Source: Parvularculaceae bacterium
Lineage (GTDB): Bacteria > Pseudomonadota > Alphaproteobacteria > Caulobacterales > Parvularculaceae
Assembly (NCBI GenBank): GCA_021776465.1
Contig: JAJFFU010000113.1
Location: 62,001 to 126,000, forward strand
Length of the DNA stretch: 64,000 nucleotides
Direction of reading: 5' to 3'
The first letter of the stretch is position 1. Every line of letters begins with the position of its first letter. Of the stretch, positions 24,042 to 31,953 are shown one piece after another. The position numbers and the translations under genes were made by a program. The notes beneath the pieces were generated by a model. The model was not told the origin of the DNA. It searched no databases and saw only the letters and a list, made by a program, of their open reading frames with translations.

Positions 24042-24431
24042 ATGCATGAATATATACTGGCAACAGCATTAACAATCAACCTTACATCATTTATAATGCA
24101 GATGTATTGTAGTTTTCAGGCTGCACAAACATGGGCTAAGGGGCATAATGGAATAACTTGGGGCCCTATGATAATCGCTATGTTTCTCATGGCAATAAGG
24201 AGGGTGACAGCTTCCATGAAAATGGTGAATATGGGCTGCACAACACCATTGATGTTTATTGATGCTTCATTATTGCCTTTTGTTATTACTGTATGTATAA
24301 CAGTGTCAATGCATAAAGTTATGCACAGAATGGATGAAGTGGATCTGGGGAGAAAAGATTTACTTAGGAAATATAAGGAGAAAGCAGACACTGCTCTCCT
24401 AACGCTGCAGTGTAAACATGAGACCGCTTGA
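24042..24431 (+). CDS. Membrane protein, three predicted TM helices
   Basis: 129 residues: TM1 about 5-25, TM2 about 42-58 (WGPMIIAMFLMAI), TM3 about 72-92 (DASLLPFVITVCITVSM), then a charged helical tail. Its 3' end overlaps the next gene by 14 bases. Pair of a multi-span protein and a single-span coiled-coil protein is reminiscent of holin/antiholin or holin/spanin pairs, but no lysin gene is seen nearby. Confidence 0.68.
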   Translation: MHEYILATALTINLTSFIMQMYCSFQAAQTWAKGHNGITWGPMIIAMFLMAIRRVTASMKMVNMGCTTPLMFIDASLLPFVITVCITVSMHKVMHRMDEVDLGRKDLLRKYKEKADTALLTLQCKHETA

Positions 24432-24741
24432 ACAACAAATTATAAACCAAGGAAGTGATGGTATGAGTGCCCTGACCAATGCAGATTTAGGATTCGTAGG
24501 TCTTATAATTACAACGCTTGCTACAACTATGGCTGGTGTAGTGAAATATATGTGGGGGGAAATAAAAGACTTACGTAGCAAGATAGATGAGTTATATGAG
24601 GGGCAGATTGAAGATTATAAAAAATTAATAGAAAAAAATAATAATTTAACATCTGCTGTCCAATCGATGTATGACAAACTCGAAGAAATGATGGAAAAAC
24701 AAGAGAAGGTGATGGAGAAAGTCCTACGCCTGCTTAATTAA
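24418..24741 (+). CDS. Membrane-anchored coiled-coil protein (possible holin partner)
   Basis: 107 residues: N-terminal TM about 24-44 (LGFVGLIITTLATTMAGVV), followed by a continuous coiled coil to the C-terminus (EIKDLRSKIDELYEG...EKVMEKVLRLL). Overlaps the upstream membrane gene. Topology resembles XhlA-type holin accessory proteins. A later start at ATG 24463 (MSALTNADLGF), preceded by aaggaagtgatggt, is equally good and would give 92 residues. Confidence 0.65.
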   Translation: MRPLEQQIINQGSDGMSALTNADLGFVGLIITTLATTMAGVVKYMWGEIKDLRSKIDELYEGQIEDYKKLIEKNNNLTSAVQSMYDKLEEMMEKQEKVMEKVLRLLN

Positions 24742-24749
24742 GGAATAAT

Positions 24750-25235
24750 ATGACACAGGTAAGCGCAATAACAAGCCTACAGGCATTCGGAGACACATTT
24801 TACAGCGGCACAGTAGATAATGTACGTCGCGTAGTGGACATGCTCTCGATTGGAGAAGGAAGAAAGAGTAGCTTCTCTGAACAAACATGCAAAATTTATC
24901 AGGAAGAGGCTGACCGCATTATTGATGGTAGAATTAGACCTTATTGTGCTGTTCCTTTAGTAAAAGTTAGTGATAGTAAATACCCGGCTCCCATTCCTTT
25001 CATTGCTGCTAGAATTACAGCATCCAATATTGTTCTGACAGAATTCTCAGAGATTGATGCTAATGAGAGTGATGCAGCAAATGCTATGCGCGATGCAGCA
25101 CTTGACCAATTAGATAGATTAACTGCTGGCCTTATCGGAGGAACTCAAAGATTAATTGGCCAGAGAATAAGGACAAGAATAAGATTTGTATCTCCTGGCG
25201 CTGCCCCTCAATATGAGAGTAAAGATATGGGATAA
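24750..25235 (+). CDS. Head-tail connector, DUF1320/gp36-like
   Basis: 161 residues. Central EEADRIIDGRIRPYCAVPLVKV followed by helical PIPFIAARITASNIVL and NAMRDAALDQLDRLTAGLIGG is the pattern of DUF1320-type connector or adaptor proteins that attach below the portal. Location at the end of the structural block fits. Confidence 0.7.
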   Translation: MTQVSAITSLQAFGDTFYSGTVDNVRRVVDMLSIGEGRKSSFSEQTCKIYQEEADRIIDGRIRPYCAVPLVKVSDSKYPAPIPFIAARITASNIVLTEFSEIDANESDAANAMRDAALDQLDRLTAGLIGGTQRLIGQRIRTRIRFVSPGAAPQYESKDMG

Positions 25236-25264
25236 AAAAATTTCCATAAAAATACGATTTCCCC

Positions 25265-25292
25265 TTGAAATTTGCCTGGTGTGGTGTACACT
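25265..25292 (+). promoter_or_regulatory. Sigma70-type promoter
   Basis: TTGAAA, 16-bp spacer, TACACT. Its -10 lies in the loop of the hairpin at 25273, so a terminator for upstream transcription and a promoter for the next gene are interleaved. Confidence 0.6.
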
Positions 25293-25323
25293 TAATCGTT
25301 GCACTAACCCAGGCATTTTTTTA
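25273..25323 (+). terminator. Terminator-like hairpin with large loop and T-tract
   Basis: TGCCTGG/CCAGGCA stem, 29-base loop, then eight T. Ends the structural block. The large loop lowers certainty. Confidence 0.6.
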
Positions 25324-25335
25324 TTAGGAGAACAT

Positions 25336-25608
25336 ATGGGAACATTTAATCCGATCCTCATGATGTTTGAAGCGCTCGCACCTTGGCTTTTTAGCGGTAA
25401 TTACAAAAAGGCCTGGGCAGCGAATTGCGTTATTTTTTTGATTATTGTGTTGACACAGTGCGGTTTGCTTGGTATACTTGCACTAATGGCTGGAGTGTGG
25501 GTGAATAATCCCGAATGGGGAAATGTGATGCCCATCCTGGCCCTTTTGTTGAGTCTGACATATGTTGGCATGTTCGTTCATGCTGTTGAAGAAGTCGGAA
25601 TTACTTAA
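25336..25608 (+). CDS. Small membrane protein, two TM helices
   Basis: 90 residues, TM about 28-55 (AANCVIFLIIVLTQCGLLGILALMAG) and 62-82 (MPILALLLSLTYVGMFVH). Start ATG 25336 is preceded by taggagaacat; the longer frame from 25186 would overlap the connector gene and the promoter and is rejected. Function unknown. Confidence 0.72.
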   Translation: MGTFNPILMMFEALAPWLFSGNYKKAWAANCVIFLIIVLTQCGLLGILALMAGVWVNNPEWGNVMPILALLLSLTYVGMFVHAVEEVGIT

Positions 25609-25650
25609 TGTGAAGAGAAGGAAAAAAAGAAAGTAAGGAGAAATTTACAA

Positions 25651-26040
25651 ATGGCAAGGTATAGAGTAGAATTGCAAGACACCCACCGCAAGGTGCGTGA
25701 TGACGAAAGAAAAGAAAAGAAGGAGCGGTATGGCATTCGTAGCAAGTACCGTGTTGGTGTAGTAAAACGTAAGCGTGGGAAGAATAAGTCAACGTTCTAC
25801 ATGCTTGTTGACCCGCGAGACGTTCCTGCGGAAAGTGCAACTATTAAGACGTTCACGAGCCCAGAGGCATACGAGTTTACAAAGGAGGCTATCATGAACA
25901 TGAAGGAAACTACAGCGTTGCGTGTTCTGACGTCTCCGTTCAATCGCCTCAATTTTGCGTTTGTGAAGCGTGACGAGGTGCGTGGTATTCGTCGTCTTGC
26001 TAAGCGTGCGGGAAGCGGTGTCACTGTTCTGACGGCGTAA
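25651..26040 (+). CDS. Hypothetical strongly basic protein
   Basis: 129 residues, N-terminal 55 residues very Lys/Arg-rich (RKVRDDERKEKKERYGIRSKY), middle YMLVDPRDVPAESATIKTF, C-terminus basic. Good Shine-Dalgarno (aaggagaaatttacaa). Codon use is more GC-rich at third positions than nearby genes. Likely nucleic-acid binding, without known family. Confidence 0.68.
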   Translation: MARYRVELQDTHRKVRDDERKEKKERYGIRSKYRVGVVKRKRGKNKSTFYMLVDPRDVPAESATIKTFTSPEAYEFTKEAIMNMKETTALRVLTSPFNRLNFAFVKRDEVRGIRRLAKRAGSGVTVLTA

Positions 26041-26069
26041 AGAAAAGTAGGGAAAAAGAAAGAATCTCC

Positions 26070-26098
26070 TGGTATTCCTTCGTATCGTGCCATATAAT
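26070..26098 (+). promoter_or_regulatory. Probable promoter
   Basis: Perfect -10 TATAAT, 17 bp after a poor -35 TGGTAT, 56 bases before the DUF3150-like gene. Confidence 0.5.
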
Positions 26099-26153
26099 TG
26101 TGGTGACGGCGAAGGAATCGCCATATAAAAAACGAAGCATAGGAGATAACAAG

Positions 26154-27167
26154 ATGACCCAAGAATACAACGGGCTGGAAACTCTGGGGCAGCATGGCGT
26201 TTGTGTGAGCGTCAAGAGTAGTATTTGGGAAGGGCGCAAGAAGCTGCAGCCTCAGGACATCGGTCTCACCACTACTGAGTGGAAGAGTATGGAAGGTAAG
26301 ATGAAGCTAGGAGTCAAGTACATCATCGACCCAGCACTCATCAGGCCATTCACCACTATCAGGCAGCGAGCAAGAGGAATCGTCCTCGAAAATAGTATTC
26401 CTCTTGGTGAACTCACAGGGGCATTTTTCGTTCCTAACACCACCTTTGTTGAGATGAACGAAGGTGTACAGGAAAACATTAATGAATTTTATGCGAAGCG
26501 AGAAGAATTCCTGGCTGAGTATGACCACAATTCTAATGAGTGGGTGAAGGAATGTCGAGAAACTGCTCTGGAATTTTACGATTTTATCTCAAGCAAGGAG
26601 CCTAAGGATAAGTTTGTTACTAGATTCATCAACAACATGGTGAGAGCGCAACCTACCAAGGAAGCTCTGAAGGAAAAGTTTGCCCTCCGGATGAGTGTGT
26701 TCGAACTGGCAGAACCATCAAATGTATATGTTGAAGGTGCAGAACATGCGGCTCGTGCTGCTATCCTTGATGAGTACCGTAAGAACGCTACGGCTCAGTA
26801 CAAAGGCATTCTTGATACAGCTTTCTCAGAGCTTCGCAGTGGATTGGTTGAGCTAGTGAATCAGGTGGGTAGTACACTTGAAGACGGCAAGAAGTTCAGC
26901 GACCGCACGCTGAATAGTGTCAAGAAGAAGGCAGAGAAGCTGCGTAAGCTAAATTTCATTCATGATGCGAAATTGGAAGAAAATATTTCATCTCTTGAGA
27001 AGCTCTGTAACATGGGGGCTAAGTCTTACACTAGCAATGATGAAATGATGACGGGGCTGAAGAATGGATTGTCTAAGATCAAGAAGTCCATTATGGATGA
27101 CGAGGACAAGGGTGATGTCATCGCTACGTTTGGTAACAAGCAGGGTCGTCGTAAGGTGAGGGTGTGA
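26154..27167 (+). CDS. DUF3150-like protein
   Basis: 337 residues. N-terminal VCVSVKSSIWEGRKKLQPQDIGL matches the SxWxGRKKL signature of DUF3150 phage and plasmid proteins, which often neighbour AAA ATPases, as here. The remainder is helical with coiled coils. Ends FGNKQGRRKVRV, a tail almost repeated by the WGR protein at 46969. Start ATG 26154 has aggagataacaag; the GTG at 26100 upstream lies at the promoter and is rejected. Confidence 0.7.
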   Translation: MTQEYNGLETLGQHGVCVSVKSSIWEGRKKLQPQDIGLTTTEWKSMEGKMKLGVKYIIDPALIRPFTTIRQRARGIVLENSIPLGELTGAFFVPNTTFVEMNEGVQENINEFYAKREEFLAEYDHNSNEWVKECRETALEFYDFISSKEPKDKFVTRFINNMVRAQPTKEALKEKFALRMSVFELAEPSNVYVEGAEHAARAAILDEYRKNATAQYKGILDTAFSELRSGLVELVNQVGSTLEDGKKFSDRTLNSVKKKAEKLRKLNFIHDAKLEENISSLEKLCNMGAKSYTSNDEMMTGLKNGLSKIKKSIMDDEDKGDVIATFGNKQGRRKVRV

Positions 27168-27169
27168 TC

Positions 27170-27571
27170 ATGGCTAAGGGAAAGAGAGGTCGTCCGTCAC
27201 GAGAGGAAATGACTCTGGGGAAGGTAGTACTCCCTGGCGGTGAATATTTCCTACATATCGAGAAGGACCAGTACACCATTGGCCATTATTACCAGCCCCC
27301 GAAGGGCGAGCCTATCTGGATGTCTGATGGGTACTTCACCACTATCGAACATTCTATCCTCTTCGCTCTGAGATTGAAATTTTATGAGTGTGGGAAGGAT
27401 AGAGAAACCATGAAAGAATTTATGCAATGTATCAGTGACAGTATTGAAGATGTGAAACAGTTTGCTCGTCTGATGAGAGACGAACTTGTGTCTGTCAAGG
27501 ATAAGAAAATTGCAGAACTTGAGGAAGAAGTGAAGGAGCTAAAGAAAAATGGAGCTAAAAGAAGCGATTAA
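27170..27571 (+). CDS. Hypothetical protein with C-terminal coiled coil
   Basis: 133 residues. Basic N-terminus MAKGKRGRPSREEM (AT-hook-like GRP), a central LPGGEYFLHIEKDQYTIGHYY segment, and a C-terminal coiled coil KDKKIAELEEEVKELKK. It starts three bases after the DUF3150-like stop; the in-frame GTG at 27164 overlaps that stop and is a possible alternative start. Confidence 0.7.
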   Translation: MAKGKRGRPSREEMTLGKVVLPGGEYFLHIEKDQYTIGHYYQPPKGEPIWMSDGYFTTIEHSILFALRLKFYECGKDRETMKEFMQCISDSIEDVKQFARLMRDELVSVKDKKIAELEEEVKELKKNGAKRSD

Positions 27572-27701
27572 GGTGTTGCTTGATGTGGCAGAGTGGGGAT
27601 ATGGGTCAACAAGCTGCACTGCTAAAGAAATTCGAGAAGCAATTGCTGTTGCCGAGAAATATATTTCTGAAGAATGGCCAGAAAGTCCTAGCAATAGGTA
27701 G
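27549..27701 (+). CDS. Small protein (50 aa)
   Basis: MELKEAIKVLLDVAEWGYGS..., helical, acidic, overlapping the previous gene by 23 bases. Start ATG preceded by aaagaaaa. A conserved-looking pattern AIxVLLxxAEWG occurs in many short phage proteins of unknown role. Confidence 0.6.
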   Translation: MELKEAIKVLLDVAEWGYGSTSCTAKEIREAIAVAEKYISEEWPESPSNR

Positions 27702-27717
27702 GGATAAGGGGTATACT
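27689..27717 (+). promoter_or_regulatory. Probable promoter of the AAA ATPase operon
   Basis: TAGCAA, 17 bp, TATACT, 40 bases upstream of 27758. -35 is weak, -10 is the TATACT form used repeatedly in this phage. Confidence 0.5.
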
Positions 27718-27757
27718 ATCTATAGTGGAAGGAAATAAAGGATAAGAGAGGAGACTG

Positions 27758-29410
27758 ATGAGCAATAACAGCGGATTCATGAAGTATCTTAGCGAGCATC
27801 ACAGAGCCGGGTTTGGCGGGATGTATGTCGTTACTCATGAAGAAGGGCGCGCAGAGGATGACATTCTGAATTACGTGACCAAAGAATGCCCTGATTGTGT
27901 AATTGTTTCGTGGTCGGCAGCTACGCACCTTGTGAAGGGGTGGCCTGTTCCCAAAACGAACGGAGAGAGTCTGATTGTTGAGCAGCAGGAACCGCCCGAT
28001 CTCATGCATCAATTGTTTGCATCTCTCACAAGTCAGAAGGATGTATCTCACTACGCTGATATTCAGGAGAATTGCTTGGTGATTGTGAAGGATTACCATC
28101 ACTACCTTGCTGAGAAGGATCCGCTCCATCCTGTGACGTTGCGTATGGTGAGAGAGCTTGCACAACAGTATAAGCTCAGAGGATCTATGCTCATCTTCAT
28201 CTCTCCAGTTCTTGTCCTTCCTCCGGACATTGAAAAAGAATTTGTTGTGTATGAATATGATCTTCCGAATGAAGAAGAAATTGAAAGCCTGGCTATGACA
28301 CTCATTGAAGAAACATTTGATGAGGATGGAGGCAAGGGACTGAAGAAAAAGTTTGAAAAGGATCGCAGGGCTTTGATTGATGCTGCTAAGGGGCTCACTG
28401 CTCAGGAAGTGGAGAACGTCTTTGCGCGCTCCTTCGTTTCTACTGGCGGTGAAACATTTGACCACAAGTGTATGCTGGAACACAAGGCGCAGCTTATTCA
28501 GAAGAGCGGTATTGCTGAGTGGGTATCGAGTGATTTGAATTCAGATGATGTTGGCGGGCTGCAAGTGCTGAAGGAATGGGTTGAGAAGCGAAAGAATTCA
28601 TTCACTCCTGAGGCTCGTGCGTTTGGCCTACCCTCACCGCGAGGAGTTATCCTTGTTGGAAGTCCTGGCACAGGGAAGAGTACTTGCGCCAAGGTGATTG
28701 CAAATATTTATAAGCAACCTCTAATCCGTGTGGACATGGGGCAGATTTTTGGCTCCCTGGTAGGAGAGTCTGAGCAAAACCTACGCGAACTCACGAAGCT
28801 GGCAGAGAGTGTAGCGCCCTGTATTCTGATGATTGACGAACTCGAAAAGGCCTTTGCTGGCACGAAGGGAAGTGGTGGTGGAGATGGTGGCACTACGAAG
28901 CGAGTGTTTGGCCAATTCCTGACGTGGATGCAGGAACGCAAGGAGCCTGTGTTTGTTGTGGCTACAAGCAATGATATCACGCAGCTTCCGCCTGAGCTTT
29001 TGAGGCGAGGGGGTAGGTTTGATGAGGTGTTCCTCGTGGATTACCCCAACCACCAGGAGCGGCAGGATATCTGGAACATCAAGCTCAAGATGATTGTGCA
29101 AGGTGACGATGATTACGATGTGGTAGAGCTTGCAGACATGACAAAGGATTTTACAGGAGCAGAGATCCAAACTGCTGTTGAGTCTGCTATGTATGATGCG
29201 TTTGACGAAGGAAAGAGCGTGGGTATGAGGCACCTTGTAGATTCAATTAATAATAGTGTTGTTCTGTACACCACTATGAAGGAAGAGATCGAGGGAATGC
29301 GTACATTCTTGTCAGAACGCGCTCGACATGCGTCTATCCCTGAGAAAAAACAGGAAAAGCCTGTTGTCAAGAAGGTGCGGAAGGTTCGTGTAAAGAAAGG
29401 AGGAAAATAA
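27758..29410 (+). CDS. Ycf46-like AAA+ ATPase
   Basis: 550 residues. C-terminal AAA+ module: Walker A GSPGTGKST (about residue 310), Walker B ILMIDELEKAF, sensor 1 VVATSND, arginine finger RRGGRFDE, and lid helices. Residues 1-240 are the divergent, inactive P-loop-like half characteristic of Ycf46 proteins. Ends with a Lys-rich tail. In phages, cyanobacteria and plastids this protein occurs with DUF1257 and DUF2997, both present here (33595, 36757). Substrate unknown. Good site gagaggagactg before ATG; the next gene overlaps by one base. Confidence 0.85.
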   Translation: MSNNSGFMKYLSEHHRAGFGGMYVVTHEEGRAEDDILNYVTKECPDCVIVSWSAATHLVKGWPVPKTNGESLIVEQQEPPDLMHQLFASLTSQKDVSHYADIQENCLVIVKDYHHYLAEKDPLHPVTLRMVRELAQQYKLRGSMLIFISPVLVLPPDIEKEFVVYEYDLPNEEEIESLAMTLIEETFDEDGGKGLKKKFEKDRRALIDAAKGLTAQEVENVFARSFVSTGGETFDHKCMLEHKAQLIQKSGIAEWVSSDLNSDDVGGLQVLKEWVEKRKNSFTPEARAFGLPSPRGVILVGSPGTGKSTCAKVIANIYKQPLIRVDMGQIFGSLVGESEQNLRELTKLAESVAPCILMIDELEKAFAGTKGSGGGDGGTTKRVFGQFLTWMQERKEPVFVVATSNDITQLPPELLRRGGRFDEVFLVDYPNHQERQDIWNIKLKMIVQGDDDYDVVELADMTKDFTGAEIQTAVESAMYDAFDEGKSVGMRHLVDSINNSVVLYTTMKEEIEGMRTFLSERARHASIPEKKQEKPVVKKVRKVRVKKGGK

Positions 29411-29670
29411 TGCTACTCAACATCCTTGAAGATGGAACGATGGAAGGGCTGTATTCAGATGACCTCGACTACGAGGAATTTGGAGAGGCTACAGTAGAAC
29501 GTGCCTCCAATGTAGAACCTGTTGATGGAGGCTGGGGTGTGCATATCATTGAGACGGGCGAAGATTATGGCCCATTCAAGAAGCGCAAGGAAGCGCTAAA
29601 GTTTGAAGTGGAGCTTCTAGAGGGTAGGATGATTGAAACACCGGGAAGGGTGAAGGAGCTATTGTCATGA
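29410..29670 (+). CDS. Small acidic protein between AAA ATPase and RNA ligase
   Basis: 86 residues, acidic, beta-like centre (VDGGWGVHIIETGEDYGPF) and helical C-terminus. Overlaps both neighbours (TAATG and ATGA), so it belongs to the ATPase-ligase operon. No family recognised. Confidence 0.7.
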   Translation: MLLNILEDGTMEGLYSDDLDYEEFGEATVERASNVEPVDGGWGVHIIETGEDYGPFKKRKEALKFEVELLEGRMIETPGRVKELLS

Positions 29671-30308
29671 TTACTTACCCTTCTATTGCTAGACAACCTA
29701 ACAGGGAAGTAAACATTATTGCTTTCGACAAACTGGACGGTAGCAATATTCGTGTTGAGTGGACACCTAAAAATGGGTTTAGTAAGTTTGGTACTAGAAA
29801 GAGACTGCTCAGCCCTGGTGAACTTCCTTTAGGAGGTGCAATTCTTATTTTCAAAAGAGAATGGGAGACTAAACTTACCAAAATCTGTAAGAAACAAAAG
29901 TGGATAGGAAAAGATATGAGGGTTACATTCTTCTTTGAGTTTTATGGCCCTAGAAGTTTTGCAGGGCACCACGAAGATGAAATAGAGGATATGAAACTAA
30001 CCCTTATTGATGCTCACGTGTACAAAAAGGGCCTCATCCCTCCTAGGGAATTTATCAAAATCTTCAAGAATGTTGATACTCCAAAAGTGTTGTATGAAGG
30101 AAAAGGGAATAACGACTTGCAAAAGGCCGTTGCGGATGGTACACTTGAGGGTATGACATTCGAGGGAGTGGTTTGCAAAGGATTGCTTCCAGGGAAAAAG
30201 AAAAAACAAGGGAAGATTGTTATGTTCAAATTCAAAAGTAATGCTTGGATAGACCAACTGAAATACTTTTGTGGGGACAACAACGCAATGTTCAAGGAAC
30301 TAGAATAA
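29667..30308 (+). CDS. RNA ligase, Rnl2-like
   Basis: 213 residues. Nucleotidyltransferase motifs in order: motif I FDKLDGSNIRVEW (Lys22 would carry AMP), KFGTRKRL, motif III FFFEFYGPRSF, motif IV EGMTFEGVVCKG, motif V VMFKFKSNAW. Shorter than T4 Rnl2, lacking a clear C-terminal domain. Seals RNA nicks or breaks with ATP. First of three consecutive ligase genes; overlaps neighbours by 4 and 1 bases. Confidence 0.85.
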   Translation: MITYPSIARQPNREVNIIAFDKLDGSNIRVEWTPKNGFSKFGTRKRLLSPGELPLGGAILIFKREWETKLTKICKKQKWIGKDMRVTFFFEFYGPRSFAGHHEDEIEDMKLTLIDAHVYKKGLIPPREFIKIFKNVDTPKVLYEGKGNNDLQKAVADGTLEGMTFEGVVCKGLLPGKKKKQGKIVMFKFKSNAWIDQLKYFCGDNNAMFKELE

Positions 30309-31345
30309 TGATTGATTGGGATCTAGTGGATAAGATGGTGGCGGAAGGATATATCAAGGTGAACACTCACCCTCTCCACCCCTTGTCTATCTACACATAT
30401 ACGCGCAAGACTCAGTTTGAGTGGAAGTGGAACAACGCCACAAAACAGTGTCGCGGGCTAGTGGTAGATGAAGATCGTAACGTAGTGGCTCGTCCATTCA
30501 AGAAGTTCTTTGAGCTACGACAGCTAGAGGTGCTGCCTACTGGCCCATGTGACATTTACGAGAAGATGGATGGAAGCCTCTTTATTGCATTTAATTGGGA
30601 AGGGCACCTGATCACTTGTACCAAGGGTAGTTTCACGTCAGAAATGGCTGAGAAGGGTAGGGAACTCCTTACCCCTCACTTGAACGATCATGGATTGATG
30701 CCCTGTGGTTGGCTTACCTACCTGTTCGAAGTTATTTACTCAGGCAACCGCGTTGTTGTAGATTATGGAGGAAAGGAAAGGCTTGTATATCTGGGGTGTA
30801 TTGAAACTCAGACGGCCAAGGATGTGTGGGAGCCCCCGTCTGGTGTAGAAGAGGTGCAGTGTCACTTCTCCTCTTGGAGAGGAAACCCTGTTGAATTGCA
30901 TGAGCTTGAAGAGAGCAACAAGGAAGGGTTTGTTCTGCATTACCATTCAGGGGAACGAGTGAAGGTGAAGTTTGACGAATACATTCGTTCGCACAAGCTA
31001 GTGGCAGGGCTCACTGAGCTAAGAATTTGGGAACATTTGAAGGAAGGTGGCACGGTGTCATCTATGATTGACAAGCTCAAGATGCCTGATGAACATTTTA
31101 ATTGGGCGAGAGATATTGCGTTTGAGATGTATGAGAAGAAGCATGAGATGATGTCTACAGTACGCAGAGAATATAAGAGTGGGTTTGAAACACGTAAGGA
31201 TATGGCTTTGTATTTTACGCAGAAGTGTACATACCCGAAGCTGATGTTCCCGTACCATGATGGGAATGATATGGAGAATATTTTTTGGAAGCTATTGCGT
31301 CCATCTAACACAAGGATTTTTGAAAAGGAGAGAAGGAATGTATAA
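30308..31345 (+). CDS. RNA ligase, T4 Rnl1-like
   Basis: 345 residues. N-terminal CRGLVVDE and VVARPFKKFFEL are diagnostic of the Rnl1 group, followed by motif I YEKMDGSLF (Lys86), motif III YLFEVIY, motif IV NKEGFVLHY, motif V VKVKFDEY. T4 Rnl1 repairs cleaved tRNA anticodon loops together with polynucleotide kinase; a kinase-like gene exists here at 58960. Start ATG 30308 overlaps the previous stop (TAATG). Confidence 0.88.
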   Translation: MIDWDLVDKMVAEGYIKVNTHPLHPLSIYTYTRKTQFEWKWNNATKQCRGLVVDEDRNVVARPFKKFFELRQLEVLPTGPCDIYEKMDGSLFIAFNWEGHLITCTKGSFTSEMAEKGRELLTPHLNDHGLMPCGWLTYLFEVIYSGNRVVVDYGGKERLVYLGCIETQTAKDVWEPPSGVEEVQCHFSSWRGNPVELHELEESNKEGFVLHYHSGERVKVKFDEYIRSHKLVAGLTELRIWEHLKEGGTVSSMIDKLKMPDEHFNWARDIAFEMYEKKHEMMSTVRREYKSGFETRKDMALYFTQKCTYPKLMFPYHDGNDMENIFWKLLRPSNTRIFEKERRNV

Positions 31346-31706
31346 AAAAAAGAGTGGCTGTATTGATCAGTGCCTTGTAGGGTTTGTGATTGTGTGTTTG
31401 CTTGGCATGTTTGTAGTATGGCCGATTGGTAGTTTTGTTTATAGCACTACCACATACGACACTGTTGTGATTACGGTAGAAAATAAGGATGTCTCAGTGT
31501 CCCAGGGAACAAGTACATATTTGATTTTCTCGGATAGCGGAGAAGTGTTTCAGACAAGGGACAGTTTTTGGAACTGGAAGTTTAATAGCTCAGATACATA
31601 TGGGGCTATGAAGAAGGGTAAAACTTACGAGGCCAAAGTGTTTGGTAGGCGTATCCCATTCTTTTCCATGTACAGAAGCGTTCTAACTGCTACGGAGGTG
31701 AAGTAA
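31338..31706 (+). CDS. Single-span membrane protein, DUF1523-like
   Basis: 122 residues. TM about 12-35 (LVGFVIVCLLGMFVVWPIG), then a periplasmic beta domain with YSTTTYDTVVITVENKDV and TYLIFSDSGEVFQTRDS, the pattern of DUF1523 proteins. Start 31338 has ggagagaagga; the frame upstream (31257) runs inside the ligase gene. Confidence 0.7.
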   Translation: MYKKKSGCIDQCLVGFVIVCLLGMFVVWPIGSFVYSTTTYDTVVITVENKDVSVSQGTSTYLIFSDSGEVFQTRDSFWNWKFNSSDTYGAMKKGKTYEAKVFGRRIPFFSMYRSVLTATEVK

Positions 31707-31707
31707 G

Positions 31708-31953
31708 ATGCTATATCCAGAAGATGTAAAAGAAGGTGATGAATTTATTTTCACGACTGGGCAAGGTCTTTTAATCAGCGGGATGTGTGGCTTTCTAGGT
31801 AATATTTGGTCAGAGCGGATTAGGGTTTTGTCAAATGTAGACGGTATGATTACCTTTAGATGTTTGTCGAGCACTGATGATTTCGCTTGCGAACAAGAAA
31901 AGTTTCTATCTTGGATGAATGGACATTGGGATTGGGAGGAAGAAGATGCGTAA
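31708..31953 (+). CDS. Small protein with xVKEGDEF domain
   Basis: 81 residues. Opens MLYPEDVKEGDEFIFTTGQ, a short beta motif that recurs in several small proteins of this phage (42353, 47858, 63890). Ends with acidic WDWEEEDA overlapping the next start by 8 bases. Function unknown. Confidence 0.68.
   Translation: MLYPEDVKEGDEFIFTTGQGLLISGMCGFLGNIWSERIRVLSNVDGMITFRCLSSTDDFACEQEKFLSWMNGHWDWEEEDA

Noticed and set aside
24042..24741. Definite holin pair
   Set aside because: Topology is suggestive but no endolysin gene or diagnostic motif is nearby, so only a possibility is stated.
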